Below are positions 27,541 through 38,404 of a DNA stretch of 64,000 nucleotides, piece after piece. This DNA is from Glandiceps talaboti (taxonomy: Eukaryota > Hemichordata > Enteropneusta > Spengelidae). The position numbers and the translations under genes were made by a program. Every line of letters begins with the position of its first letter. Position 1 is the first letter of the stretch. The notes beneath the pieces were generated by a model. That model worked only from the letters and a program-made list of their open reading frames with translations, did no database searches and had not been told where the DNA came from. Location: assembly GCF_964340395.1 (NCBI RefSeq), contig NC_135562.1, forward strand, positions 10,275,134 to 10,339,133, read 5' to 3'.

Positions 27541-28224
27541 ACGAAGTGTACCACGCATGCTCAGTTCAATTAAAAGCTAAACTTAGACCAACCAGAAACT
27601 TCAACAGTTTCACTTCATTTTAGGATTTTAGTCACCACACTTCTCGATTATGTTACAAAGAAAAGAAGACCTAATCTACCCAATGGCCACCTTATCACGT
27701 CAAACCTGGTTGATGAAGGAGGATATCTTTCAAAATATGGCGACGAAAGTGGCTTAAAACTTTTTGACCTTTGACCCTTGGGTGTGACGCATGTACAGGA
27801 AAAAGTTCATTCACACCAAGTCTTTTAACCATGCAAAATAACAGTTTCAGCAAATATTTTGTAACACCTGGTATTTCACTACTCCTCTGAAAATGTTTTG
27901 CAATTCATCGTAGATACTTAGTTTTGAGAGCCAAGCAGAATATACCAACGATAACATAACATACCATGTACACATTCTGATGACACCGGTACTAGGTCCA
28001 TAATGACACGTCACGCTGAACATACAACAACCAGCCCTCTGTGTACTGGAACTCAGTAGTAGAGAGCAAACACCAACAGACTAACAGCGTAAAATGAACT
28101 ATTGTCTATTTTTTCAGTAAATCAACTTATCTTATACTCATACCAGTCAAATCTACAATAATATGTAATATTGCAAACTTAAAGTTTTTTTCGAGTCCAC
28201 AAATCTCTCCAGGACCTCATAACA

Positions 28225-28652
28225 TTAAAGGGGAAGCCACTAAATGGAATAAGGATATTTTCCATAAACGTTGCATTCTGGAGAATCTTTGCGTGCTTTC
28301 ACGTTAATTTTTCACGTGATAATTCAGAAACACTAACTATTGCATCATGGGACTAATAAAACATGCACGTATATTAGACGAACAATGAATATTCATGACT
28401 CTTAAGTGCTCATTACCTTCAGATAAAAAGTAAGGAATGTTTATTGCTCACCTAACACATATGCATGTCTACTAAGCGCCATGAGGCATCATGGGAGCAC
28501 TGCTAGTAAAATGGAGATGAAGATAGAAGAGTTTTTCAATTTGATGTTTCTTGGTAATCGTGCAACATTTATGTGATGAGAAATCATGAAATAACTCTCC
28601 AGAACCCAAAGATAATGAAGATAATTTTATTTCCTGGAGTGGCGTTACCTTA
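28225..28652 (+). mobile_element. TTAA-ended MITE (AAAGGGGAA family), copy 1
   Basis: It starts TTAAAGGGGAAGCCACT and ends TTATTTCCTGGAGTGGCGTTACCTTA in pieces. The ends are imperfectly inverted over about 60 bp, including CTGGAGA near each inner end. Inner landmarks GAATATTCATGACT and AAATCATGAAAT are shared with 36231-36532, 52200-52423 and a fragment at 56057-56110. Confidence 0.65.
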
Positions 28653-29086
28653 TTTTTTATACTTTAGCAAGATAAGATTATTAGTGCTGGAAGTAAGATT
28701 GTATAGTTGGTAATCATTTATTTTGAACTTTTAATGCCAGAATGCTCATCTCTGCATCGAAATGATACACTTCCTCATTTATTTTTCCGTGTGAAAAGCT
28801 TTGATATTAAGTTCCCCATAGTTCCCAGTCCTGTCCAATTTTGTACATGATGGCAGACTATTGAAAAGTATCTCGAACCGACTAAGCTTCCACGTTCAAT
28901 TGGTGGTTTTGTTTACAAGAAACAAACAAACCTACAACAAAAGAATAATTCAATGTTCTAAGCTATACACACAAACCCAGCTTACCATATCAGTGAAATG
29001 TCAACACTTTTGACCCAAATCTTTCCAATTCATGTACTGATAGCCACTCTGTTCAAAACTTAAAGTTCGCAGCTCATGTACGCTTT

Positions 29087-29373
29087 TGATTGGTTGATTG
29101 ATTGATTGGTTGGTTGGTTGGTTGGTTGGTTGGTTGGTTGGTTGGTTGGTTGGTTGGTTGGTTGGTTGGTTGGTTGGTTGGTTGGTTGGTTGGTTGGTTG
29201 GTTGGTTGGTTGGTTGGGTGGGTGGTTGGTTGGTTGGGTGGGTGGTTGGTTGGTTGGGTGGTTGGTTGGGTGGTTGGTTGGTTGGTTGGTTGGTTGGTTG
29301 GTTGGTTGGTTGGTTGGTTGGTTGGTTGGTTGGTTGATTGATTGGTTGGTTGGTTGGTTGGTTGGTTGGTTGG

Positions 29374-29412
<39 letters not shown>

Positions 29413-29425
29413 GTTGGTTGGTTGG

Positions 29426-29458
<33 letters not shown>
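29087..29458. repeat. (TTGG)n / (GATT)n tetranucleotide array
   Basis: A 370-bp array, mainly GGTT, with GGGT variants in the centre and GATT blocks at both ends. The minus strand reads as a false 155-codon frame of NQPT repeats, and the plus strand as WLVG repeats. Confidence 0.97.
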
Positions 29459-29459
<1 letters not shown>

Positions 29460-30553
29460 AGTAGTCATTGCTTTTCACAATATGCTGAAGATTTATGTAA
29501 CATAATAAAATTACGAAAACATTAGGAATTTGAACTGGTTAGACAGTTTTTATGAGGCCTACTAGCAGTGTATGTAAAACAATCAATCACCCAATCAATC
29601 AATATAGTTATTAACAATGGGATCCTTTATTAGTGGCACATTTTTAAGTCTTCCCACGCGTGATCTCTCAGGAATTGTTATTTCCTCGTTGCATTGTCTC
29701 TTAACTTTTGTCTTTTTTATTTATTTTTTTACTTTTGTTATGTATGCTCTTGTTAAATGTTTCTTTGTTGTCTGGCATACCTATCAGATCTGTTGGTTGT
29801 TATTGAGCATCCTTTTATTCAACGATGTTGACGAGACCGGTTACTTCACGAAAATGTTCATTAATAAGGAAAAACTAGTATTATCACCCCAAAAGTTTAT
29901 TTGAAATTCTCGAATAATGAACATGTCTTCACTACGTTTCATGAATTAAAGTAGGAAAGTCTGACTCTGTCTCTTCCTCGTAGTGTATCGTTCAAATATG
30001 TCATTTGGTGTATTTTTCAACGGGCAAACATTCATGAGAAATAGCGAAGAATTATAGCTATTGGGGATTCAAGGTGTGACGCTCCACAGGGTACGATTTC
30101 ATAGTCTAGCTATTAGACCACCCCACCCCACCCCCACCCCCACCCCACCCCAGGCAATTCTGCAGAGATTGCATAGCACCAAAGATATAAGGCACTATCG
30201 ACATCTTGTCTGGCCGCGAGAGGATCTGTGCACCAGAGATACTGCCGTCATCATTGACTTTTGTTCTGCAACGTTCCTAGCAGATCCAAGGTCTAAACTA
30301 CCAATTTGTCTCAAAATGAAAGTTCTCAACACTCTGCGAACTTTGCGTATTATATTTTGATTTAGTCGGCCATTTCATGCAAAGTATGCAAATGATTGAG
30401 GTTTTCATCAATTTGCCAGACTGGGTTTGCCTTCTTTGACTTAGTCCGGCTATATTTCATGGTAATTTTCAGATCTCTCCTGTATGACCACGTTGGCATT
30501 AATTCATGCTATCTTTATTTGACTATACCCAGGCTCTCTTCTCTCTTCTTTAA

Positions 30554-30904
30554 AGTAGCCATATGGATGAGGATTGGGTATTCATTTTGGATTTTTAATT
30601 TATAAAACAAAGTTATCATGGCATCCTACTGGCAAATCAATGTGAAACAACATATACCAACTCCTCTGTAACTCAATGAATTACAAAAGACTGATAATTA
30701 TATAGAATGTTTGTTATTGTACGTACAATGACAAACTTTTTTTACACATTTTTTTTTAGCTTTTTGCAATGTATTGAGTTACAAACATGGACTTAATTAG
30801 TCAATTTTGTTTCACAATGATTTTTCAAGTAGGAAGCCATGATAAACTTGTTTTATAAATTCAAAATCCAAAATAAATACCCAATCCTCATCCATATGGC
30901 TACT
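30554..30904. mobile_element. piggyBac-like MITE with TTAA duplication, copy 1
   Basis: Perfect TTAA lies directly outside both ends (30550-30553 and 30905-30908). The ends are long inverted repeats starting AGTAGCCATATGGATGAGGA and continuing through TTGGGTATT...TTTTGGATTTT; the arms run for most of the 351 bp. The inner part has a TGTTATTGTACGTACAA palindrome. No protein is encoded. TTAA targeting is typical of piggyBac-type elements (Kolobok elements also use TTAA). A second copy is at 56513-56824. Confidence 0.85.
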
Positions 30905-31565
30905 TTAACATCAGGAAGAGCCGAGAAACTTACAATTTTCTTGATGTTAGTCTCTCTAGAAGATCTTACCACAAGACAAATCTATGGGTTACTTCAACAC
31001 CAGGAAAAAGTGAAATTAATTGTCTTTTAATTAGTGAATGTAAGGTGAATCAAAAACGCACTTTTCATTAATATTTTTATTGAATATTTACGACAAATTT
31101 AATTTTGATCATCTAAATGGTCTATATGGTTCGTATTTTAAATAGACTTGGAATACTGTTATCAAAACCACAGTGATCAGTAAAAATGGTGACTGGATTG
31201 AGAATTCACACCAACGACAGTTTATACGAACTGTCCGATAATATACTGTTGCTACGAAAAGAGTAAACTCTCCATACACTATGTATGCTGGTATATTTTC
31301 TTTTCTTCCAAGTAAGCAAGTAACACCATTCACATTCGTAACATTATATTCTCAAAATTTCGAGGCGCTATGATAACAATTATTGATTGTGCGCACAAAC
31401 TTTCAAGAGTTTTTGGTGAATTTTTCTCATATTGGCCTTCATCTTGGGTTAACCTTCCTCTCCAATCTCGGTCAATCCAATCCATTCTAATCTAATCCAA
31501 GACCCTAACATCCTTCCGTCGTTCTCTCAAGACATTTTATATCAGCCTCAACCTTCAACATTAAA

Positions 31566-31783
31566 TATAACTGCCCCAATAAACACAAACTTTATGAGGG
31601 ACTGTGTTATTGGTTAGAATTTTGTGATTAATTAAACGAAAACATGATGTTAATGACTGTATGGGTGGCTGTGGATGAATTTTAAATTGCATCTCATGCA
31701 TCTCAAGACTTCTAGAGTAATGACTTTGACTATACTGTGAGTGGAGGTGTAAATCGTAACGATATTGTATAGGAACTAGACTA
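31566..31783 (+). repeat. Dispersed ~220-bp repeat, copy 1
   Basis: It matches 40579-40795 in the same orientation nearly end to end: CTGCCCCAATAAACAC, TTTATGAGGGACTGTG, TTGACTATACTGTGAG. Its right end, GTAACGATATTGTATAGGAA followed by CTAGACTA, is a subterminal motif also found near 17540, 18425, 32077 and 44885. Confidence 0.75.
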
Positions 31784-32076
31784 TGCTGAAATATTGCTAA
31801 AATATGTTACCATAGTAACAGTAACATTTTGGCAAAGAGAACCTACTAACATATTTTTCTGTAAGACTGTGTTCGTTCCTTTACTTTCTGAAGTGTACGT
31901 ACCATATATAAAAAGTATGCTGTTGTATCTATGGTTACCATAACCTGGAGTCCTGCCGTGTGGGGTTTTAAGGGTAGATAAAGGCTAGAAGCAAAGATCC
32001 CAACAAGACTCAACTCTAAGCTACGTACTGCTACCAATACATTTACGTATATCGACGTCACGGCTACCCAAATGAT

Positions 32077-32184
32077 AGTCTAGTTCCTGACAGGGACCGT
32101 ATTCCGTATGTACTTCCTCACTATCTCAACTGAGATATCGTGATGAAGTACATACGGAATACGGTCCCTGTCAGAAACTAGACT
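32077..32184. mobile_element. Foldback hairpin, ~52-bp near-perfect arms
   Basis: The arm AGTCTAGTTCCTGACAGGGA... (32077-32128) is inverted at 32131-32184 with few differences, separated by only two bases. The outer motif AGTCTAGTTCCT is shared with the ends of the 31566/40579 family, so this is probably a minimal foldback member of the same group. Confidence 0.8.
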
Positions 32185-33884
32185 ACTCAAACGATAACTC
32201 CCATGCGACAATGTGCAACTTGTAAACATTATGAGAGAAAATTAAACTGTGCTAGCTGCAACTGCTTTGTTACGTACAATAACTTATTCGTAATTAAGTA
32301 CACTGTGAAGAGTATTGCATCACCGCCTGTGGGTAAACGCATTTTTTTGTAGCTGTATACAGGATAAATAAAATAAAATTGATTTTTGGGTCCGCACCCA
32401 AAATGAACGCCCTCAACGGCGATCACGATTTCAACCTGTTTCTGTACTGCTTATGGATAATATCGACGACTGATTACCATGTGCAATGTCTATGATTTTC
32501 AGTGAATATATTGTGGTTGTTTGTCTGATCAAAATACTTACAGTTTTAAGATGACGACAGATTAAAACCCAAGCTTTCGCTCAAGTTTTACACTTTGCCA
32601 CAGTGCTACACTACATACTGCAGACAATATTGATCACTAAACTTAATTATAGCATACACCTGTCAATATTTTTTTTTAAATGACTAATTTTTAGCGAATA
32701 TGTCTTTGAAAAATATGTCATAGTTGCAGCTAGTGTAGGTTGAAATCGCATGTGACGCAAGTGGGGTGGAATAATAAAACCACTATGTATGTACTCCCAC
32801 TGCTTTAATACAAAAGTAGCTTTAAAATTATTTCCCGTCTAGGCATTATCTCTCCTTTCAGCTATAATTTACTGTTGTATGACTTTCCAGTTTTCCACAA
32901 GCAATTGATAAAATCGCAGTAATAGCAACTAATACTATGGTAATGGTAATGATAGGTAAATTGTAGTCATTCTTAACGAAAGCATTAGGCCCCTTAACCA
33001 TACAGTCTTTGACAAGGACACGTGCGTTTTTCTGGATAGGATATTCGTTTTATAAAGCAAATTCAAGACAAAGTGATTTCTATTGCGAAAACGTTACAAA
33101 TGTTAGTATTCCCCCCTCCCCCCGGCGTTGCTCTACTCTCTGTCACAGACAAGGAACGTCTTTATTGTCTGTGTCCCCCTGTTCAGCATATATCACGAGT
33201 ACCCCCTCCCTGAAGGTCTGACATATTTGTCAATATATTTTCTTCGCCCACTATGCGCCTTGAGTACAATGTTCGCTTATATATAATCGATGTATTATGA
33301 ATATCTTCTTCATCTTTACCGCAGTGTCATAATAACAACGCAACAATTGCACAGTTCAATAACATTGAAATATGAAACGCTAGGATTATACAGTAGCCAT
33401 GGCAACCTGTTACATTAAACCATTTTTTTTAAAAATTCGAACAGCTAGGCTTGTAGTAACTACAGCTCTCATATAATCCCCCATCACTGTTTCTCTTTAA
33501 ACTATTTCACTTAAGTTTGTTAACGCCTCGACCCATTCCACTAATTGATCTCCTAACGTTAATCTCTCTTGACATCGTCTTCATTTGATATCTTATACAA
33601 GACCCCCACATACAAGTTTACCCCCTTGCCTCTAAAAATAGCAGAGAACTGAGATTACCAAGTCAAATCTTGTCACTGTCTAGCTGACGGTATAACCTCG
33701 GACTACCCGGCAAAATCATGAGTGAACTATGGACTGTATTATGTTTGAACTGTAAAATCTGTAGTTTACATATAAAGTGAAAAAAATACAACTGTAGTAG
33801 TAACTGTATATATGCTCATTCTATTGAACATTTTGGTATTTGACTCACGATCAGATGATAGACTTTTGGCCTTCTTAGCTGTAA

Positions 33885-34115
33885 TTGATATGATATGATA
33901 TATATGATATGATATTGAATTGTTCATTCACCAGATACAAAACAGAATAACATTTTTATGTACATTTCAAAAAGGAGGTTGATTGGATAATATATCTGGT
34001 GAGGGCCACAGAATGATATGCTATGATATATTATATGATGTGATATATGATATGATATGATATGATAATTTATGATATATGATATGCTATGATATGATAT
34101 GTGATATGATATGAT
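33885..34115. repeat. Interrupted (TATGA)n microsatellite
   Basis: Pentamer TGATA/ATGAT tracts at 33885-33915 and 34010-34115, separated by about 90 bp of unique sequence. Confidence 0.9.
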
Positions 34116-34303
34116 AAAATTCACCGAACAACTGTCTGTGCTGATCAAGGGATTTTGACCAAACTGTGGTTAGACACCACAGTTGGCATCCAGACTACTA
34201 GACTGGCATCATTCCCTTGGAGATTTTTTTCTAAGCGTCATAATTGTCAAAATAGCGTTGTTTTTACAGCCCCCAGTCACACAGGTTTCAAACCCATCAA
34301 GGT

Positions 34304-34359
34304 CTTCTCTCTCTCTCTCTCTCTGTCTCTGTCTCTGTCTGTCTCTCTCTCTCTCTGTC

Positions 34360-34423
<64 letters not shown>
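34304..34423. repeat. (CT)n microsatellite
   Basis: About 120 bp of CT with several GT interruptions in the left half. Frames encoding Ser/Leu or Arg/Glu runs here are artefacts. Confidence 0.97.
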
Positions 34424-34429
<6 letters not shown>

Positions 34430-34876
34430 CTTTCTCTTAGTATCTGTATGAATTTCTTTCTTTCTTGTGATGTAAGCATATCCTTTATGTGTGGCGAATA
34501 AATAAATAAATAATCTCTGGTCTAAATTCTATCCATGGGTTTGAATTCTGAGCATCTCTTAATCTAACTAAAGAGATCTTCAGATTCAAACCCAATTTTC
34601 AGAATCTAGAGTACGTAATCTCTAAATGTGTTGAGTTTGTTATTAACTTTAATTTTTTTTTAGGAAGATGTAATCTTCAACTTTTTATTTTCCAAGTTAC
34701 TAGTAATCTCCCATGTTCACCTGAGTGTTTTGTAATCACTCGCTCAAGTTATCATTTCACATAGAGAATACAGTTGCAAGCTGTTTTTATATAAATATGA
34801 ATTTTTTATTGATAATTGTACACTGAAAGTTACTATAATACATACTAATTACATGTTAAAAACAAAGTATACAATA

Positions 34877-35205
34877 CTCAAGCCAAGTTATTGTCTTTGA
34901 ACAGAAAATATGGATATATATCCTGGTCACTCTACATCATGACAACCAGTGTCTACATCACTGGTTTTGTGCTGCTCGAAATACAAATCAATACATTCCA
35001 AATCGCCATTACTTTTCCCTGATTTTCCATAAATTATGCTTGAGGAGGTATAATTATATTATTCCCCAATATTTTCACTTCATTCAGCTGGAAAACAGTA
35101 AGGATTTCTCACCACTCGTCGAGTGACTCGTAGTGACAAGCTTGTGTTTTCTTTGAACGAAGAAAAATATTGGGTAATAATATCTAATTATACATGCATT
35201 TTTTG
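34877..35205 (+). repeat. Dispersed ~330-bp repeat (AAGCCAAGTTATTG family), copy 1
   Basis: It starts AAGCCAAGTTATTGTCTTTG and shares sequence with 37016-37350 and 51042-51545. Its right half (from about 35049) is an imperfect foldback whose arms contain CCCAATATTTT and GTATAATTA. It is probably a composite non-autonomous transposon. Confidence 0.75.
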
Positions 35206-35799
35206 ATGGCTACAAAAAGATACATTTTACTTAGTTGAAGTTGAATATACCGAGTTGGAATATACAATGGTTGGAGGATGGGATGGGGTGGGGTGGGAGG
35301 TGGAGGCTTTGAATCTACTGTGATAGGTTGGTAGTTACTCACAACATATGTTCAGTGACCAATAAGAAATGGCATAGTATAATACCAAATGAAAGATGCA
35401 TACTAATTGGTTAATTAAAAATACAACACCTGTTCAATAACCACTCTGAACATGACTAGTATGCTGTAAAGTGACAAATCTACTCTCATTGGTTGATGAC
35501 ATATATAACACCTGTTCAGTGGCTATTACGAGCAAGTCTACTAATTAACATGTAACTGTGATTGGTTCACTCAATATAAATTGTCTCTTAGTGACCTTTA
35601 CTGTCTTGCAGACTTTATAACTTTTGACCTTATTCTGAGAGACTCAGTGCAATGACATAGAGTTACTTCAAACCAAGGGTTAAACAATATTATTGGCTGA
35701 ATGCTATGGACATATTATAACTGAATACACCTATGTGAAATGTACCTACAGAAGATTCCATTCATAGGTATCAAATAAAAGATGAACTTACTACAACTA

Positions 35800-36062
35800 G
35801 TAACACTGAAGTAAAGTGCTTTCTATATGTGCTACTCTCATTTATACATACACCCTCCAGCAATGTTGATGGAGGGTGTTATGGTTTATAGCATTCACAT
35901 ATCAAGTGTAATATTATACTGTTTCAATTGGTTTATTTACAAGCCTAGCATATGGCCTTTCTAATGTGATCAATTAGCAAATGAAACTGTATACTTTTAC
36001 ACTTGATATGGATGCTATAAACGACTGGTACATACAGAAAATGCTTTACTTTGGTGTTATGG
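35800..36062. mobile_element. Nested foldback element, 260 bp
   Basis: The outer arms (AACACTGAAGTAAAGTGCTT at the left, inverted near 36035-36062) and inner arms (TTTATAGCATTCACATATCA, inverted near 36000-36024) are both imperfect inverted repeats. A separate small hairpin with CACCCTCCA/TGGAGGGTG sits in the left arm and has no partner in the right one, which suggests a later insertion. Confidence 0.65.
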
Positions 36063-36230
36063 GCTGTAATATGGATGAAATTAAACAATGCTGAGGATCA
36101 CTGCCCATACACTTGCATACAGGCTATTTTGTCTAGGATTTCCACTACACGTCATGAAAAAATAAAATCTTTCGAGACAATGATCGTTAGAATGTGTACA
36201 CTGATGCATTTCCAGGTTCATCTTTGTTTT

Positions 36231-36532
36231 TAAAGGTGAATGCCACACCAGGAAATAGTCATTTTCATCAACTATGGGTTTCTTGAGAGTCATTTCATGA
36301 TTTTACATCACCTACAATTACTTGCGATTTCAGAGAAACATTAAGTTGATCTTGTGCCTTTATAGGGTATCTTTGCTGTGGGCCAATGAATCATGGGAGT
36401 CAGTAGAAATAATATATTCATGGTGGAACAATGAATAATCATGACTCCTAAGTGCCTATTCCCTTCAGGTAAAACATCTCTTATTGTTTATGAAAATGTC
36501 TTTATTTCCAGGAGTGGAGTTCCCCTTTAACA
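36231..36532 (+). mobile_element. TTAA-ended MITE (AAAGGGGAA family), copy 2
   Basis: The left end is TTAAAGGTGAATGCCACACC and the right end ATTTCCAGGAGTGGAGTTCC followed by CCTTTAA. The family inner motif ATGACTCCTAAGTGC is present. It is shorter than the copy at 28225. Confidence 0.65.
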
Positions 36533-37015
36533 TTTTCCTCAAAAATGACCATTTTTTCCTGGTTATGGAGTTGTCGTGTTGCTGCCTAAATAAGCACCAA
36601 TGTCAAGCACAGACATAGCTTGGACTCATCACAATAAAGACATTTTAATAAGGATCACATGATCCTGTTTAAAAGTCACATGATATGACATCATTTAATC
36701 ATGTGATGGCACAACCCTGTATACTCTATAGTCATGTCCATGTATATTGTAATTGGAATGTCCATAGACCATATGTCTATACATGTATCACAGTTTCACT
36801 TGGTCAAATGCAATGAAAACTTGGCAAGTTTCTTGCACAGGCAGAGGAAGCTTTCATCAGAAGACGTAAAGTGACAGAATGGATGCCTGGAATGACACAA
36901 GGAAATATTGCACCTGAAAAGAGATCAAAAGACAATATAATGATAATAAATTATTGGAAATGTACAATTTAATAAACCAATTGGTACAGGGTGTCTTTAA
37001 TTAAGGGATATTTTA

Positions 37016-37350
37016 TCATGCACAAGCCAAGTTATTGTCTTTGAACAGAAAATATGGATTATATACCCTGGTTGTTCTATGTCATGTCAACCTGTCTATG
37101 TCACTGGTTCTGCGGTGGTCAAAATATGAGTCAAAACACTCTAAATTGTCGTAATTTTCCCCAAATTTTTCATAAATTATGCTTGTGGTATAATTATATC
37201 ATTCCCCAATATATTTCTTCATTCAGTTGGAAAATACTCATGGTTTGTCACTACGAGTCACTGTCAAGGCCTCTTAGCCTACTTCACTTGTATTTTCCAT
37301 AGCTGAATGATGAAAAAATATTGGGGTAAAATATGTAAAAATATCACTGA
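37016..37350 (+). repeat. Dispersed ~330-bp repeat (AAGCCAAGTTATTG family), copy 2
   Basis: CATGCACAAGCCAAGTTATT at the left; the same order of landmarks as 34877-35205, including CATAAATTATGCTTG, ATTCCCCAATAT and CATTCAG. It lies about 1 kb from the 3' end of EIPR1. Confidence 0.75.
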
Positions 37351-37904
37351 TGGCATTGTCATATAATCATTTGAACTGAAGTTATTCCATTTTGTGAGAA
37401 AAACAGGAAATCAGTAAAAGAGTCAATTGTGATCCTTTGGTTGTAGGGTTTGTTGTTCAAAATCTAGTCAATGCAGTCTGTCATTCATTTAGCTTTAATC
37501 ATTATTTCGTCTTCATACTATGTATAAAGAGTGATATTTATTCATCAAAAAAACTTTTCTACAGCAATTTAGACGATAAACAAAGACCATCTCAGAGTAA
37601 AATTCTTCAAATCATACAAACTAACACAGCTATTAGACAATCTGTATTGTACCCAAATTAGCAAAATTTGAAAAAAGCATGTACACAGACAAGGCTTAGT
37701 AGTGTATTCATACAGTGATATGTCAATATCCTATTAAAAGCTGTGAATATAAAGAGTCCATCCATGCAAAGCATCGACCATGGAAAATCCACTCAACTCA
37801 CTATGCACAAACTACTAATCAGCTAATTGTGCTCTTGTATGGTTCCTCTTTTTTGCTACTGTAAGTGAACTTTATAAGTTTTACAAGAATTCATTCTCTG
37901 AAAA

Positions 37905-38290
37905 TCCCCTGAGAAGAATGATCCCTTGTTATCCTCATTAAAGATAACACTAACGCAATGATCTAGGATTGAAACATAACCACCTTCAGATTATGATTAA
38001 TATCTACGTGTGAAAAGCTGTCGGGTGGTAGAGCTACAGAAAAACTTGGCCCAGAACAAGAGAATGATCCCATCCATATTCAGATAACGATAATGCAATG
38101 ACCTAGGATTGAAACATAGCCCTTTAAAGACCACCTTCAGATTAGGATTAATATCTACATGTGAAAAGCTGTCGGGTGGTAGAGCTACAGAAAAACTTGG
38201 CTCAGAACAAAATAATGATCCCATGTTATCCTCATTAGGATAACACTAACGCAATGACCTGGGATTAAAACATAGACCTTTAAGAAAAAC
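37905..38290 (+). repeat. Tandem block of the ~140-bp CAGAACA family
   Basis: About two and a half units. GAAAAGCTGTCGGGTGGTAG and GATTGAAACATA recur at about 140-bp spacing, and the units differ by few bases, so the duplication is fairly recent. Diverged single copies lie at 15610 and, inverted, at 38620. Confidence 0.75.
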
Positions 38291-38349
38291 ACTGGAAAGT
38301 CTACAAGTTTTACACATCCCCCCTCTCTATGTTACAATGGTTCTACACC

Positions 38350-38355
38350 TTTATT
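38350..38355 (-). terminator. Candidate poly(A) signal of EIPR1
   Basis: AATAAA on the minus strand, about 50 bases past the EIPR1 stop codon. No transcript evidence is available. Confidence 0.5.
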
Positions 38356-38404
38356 AAACACATGGCCTTACCTGCCCACTTTTCCATTAATTACTACTCC
38401 GTCC

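Larger units (their letters stand above)
27541..38349. other. Repeat-rich intergenic region between left gene and EIPR1
   Basis: About 10.8 kb with no supported exon on either strand. It is filled with MITEs (28225, 30554, 36231), simple repeats (29087, 33885, 34304), foldbacks (32077, 35800) and dispersed repeats (31566, 34877, 37016, 37905). Stretches between these, for example 32.2-33.8 kb, show nothing I can interpret. Confidence 0.5.

Noticed and set aside
29001-29468. 155-codon minus-strand frame of NQPT repeats and plus-strand WLVG frames
   Set aside because: Products of the TTGG/GATT tetranucleotide array in all frames.
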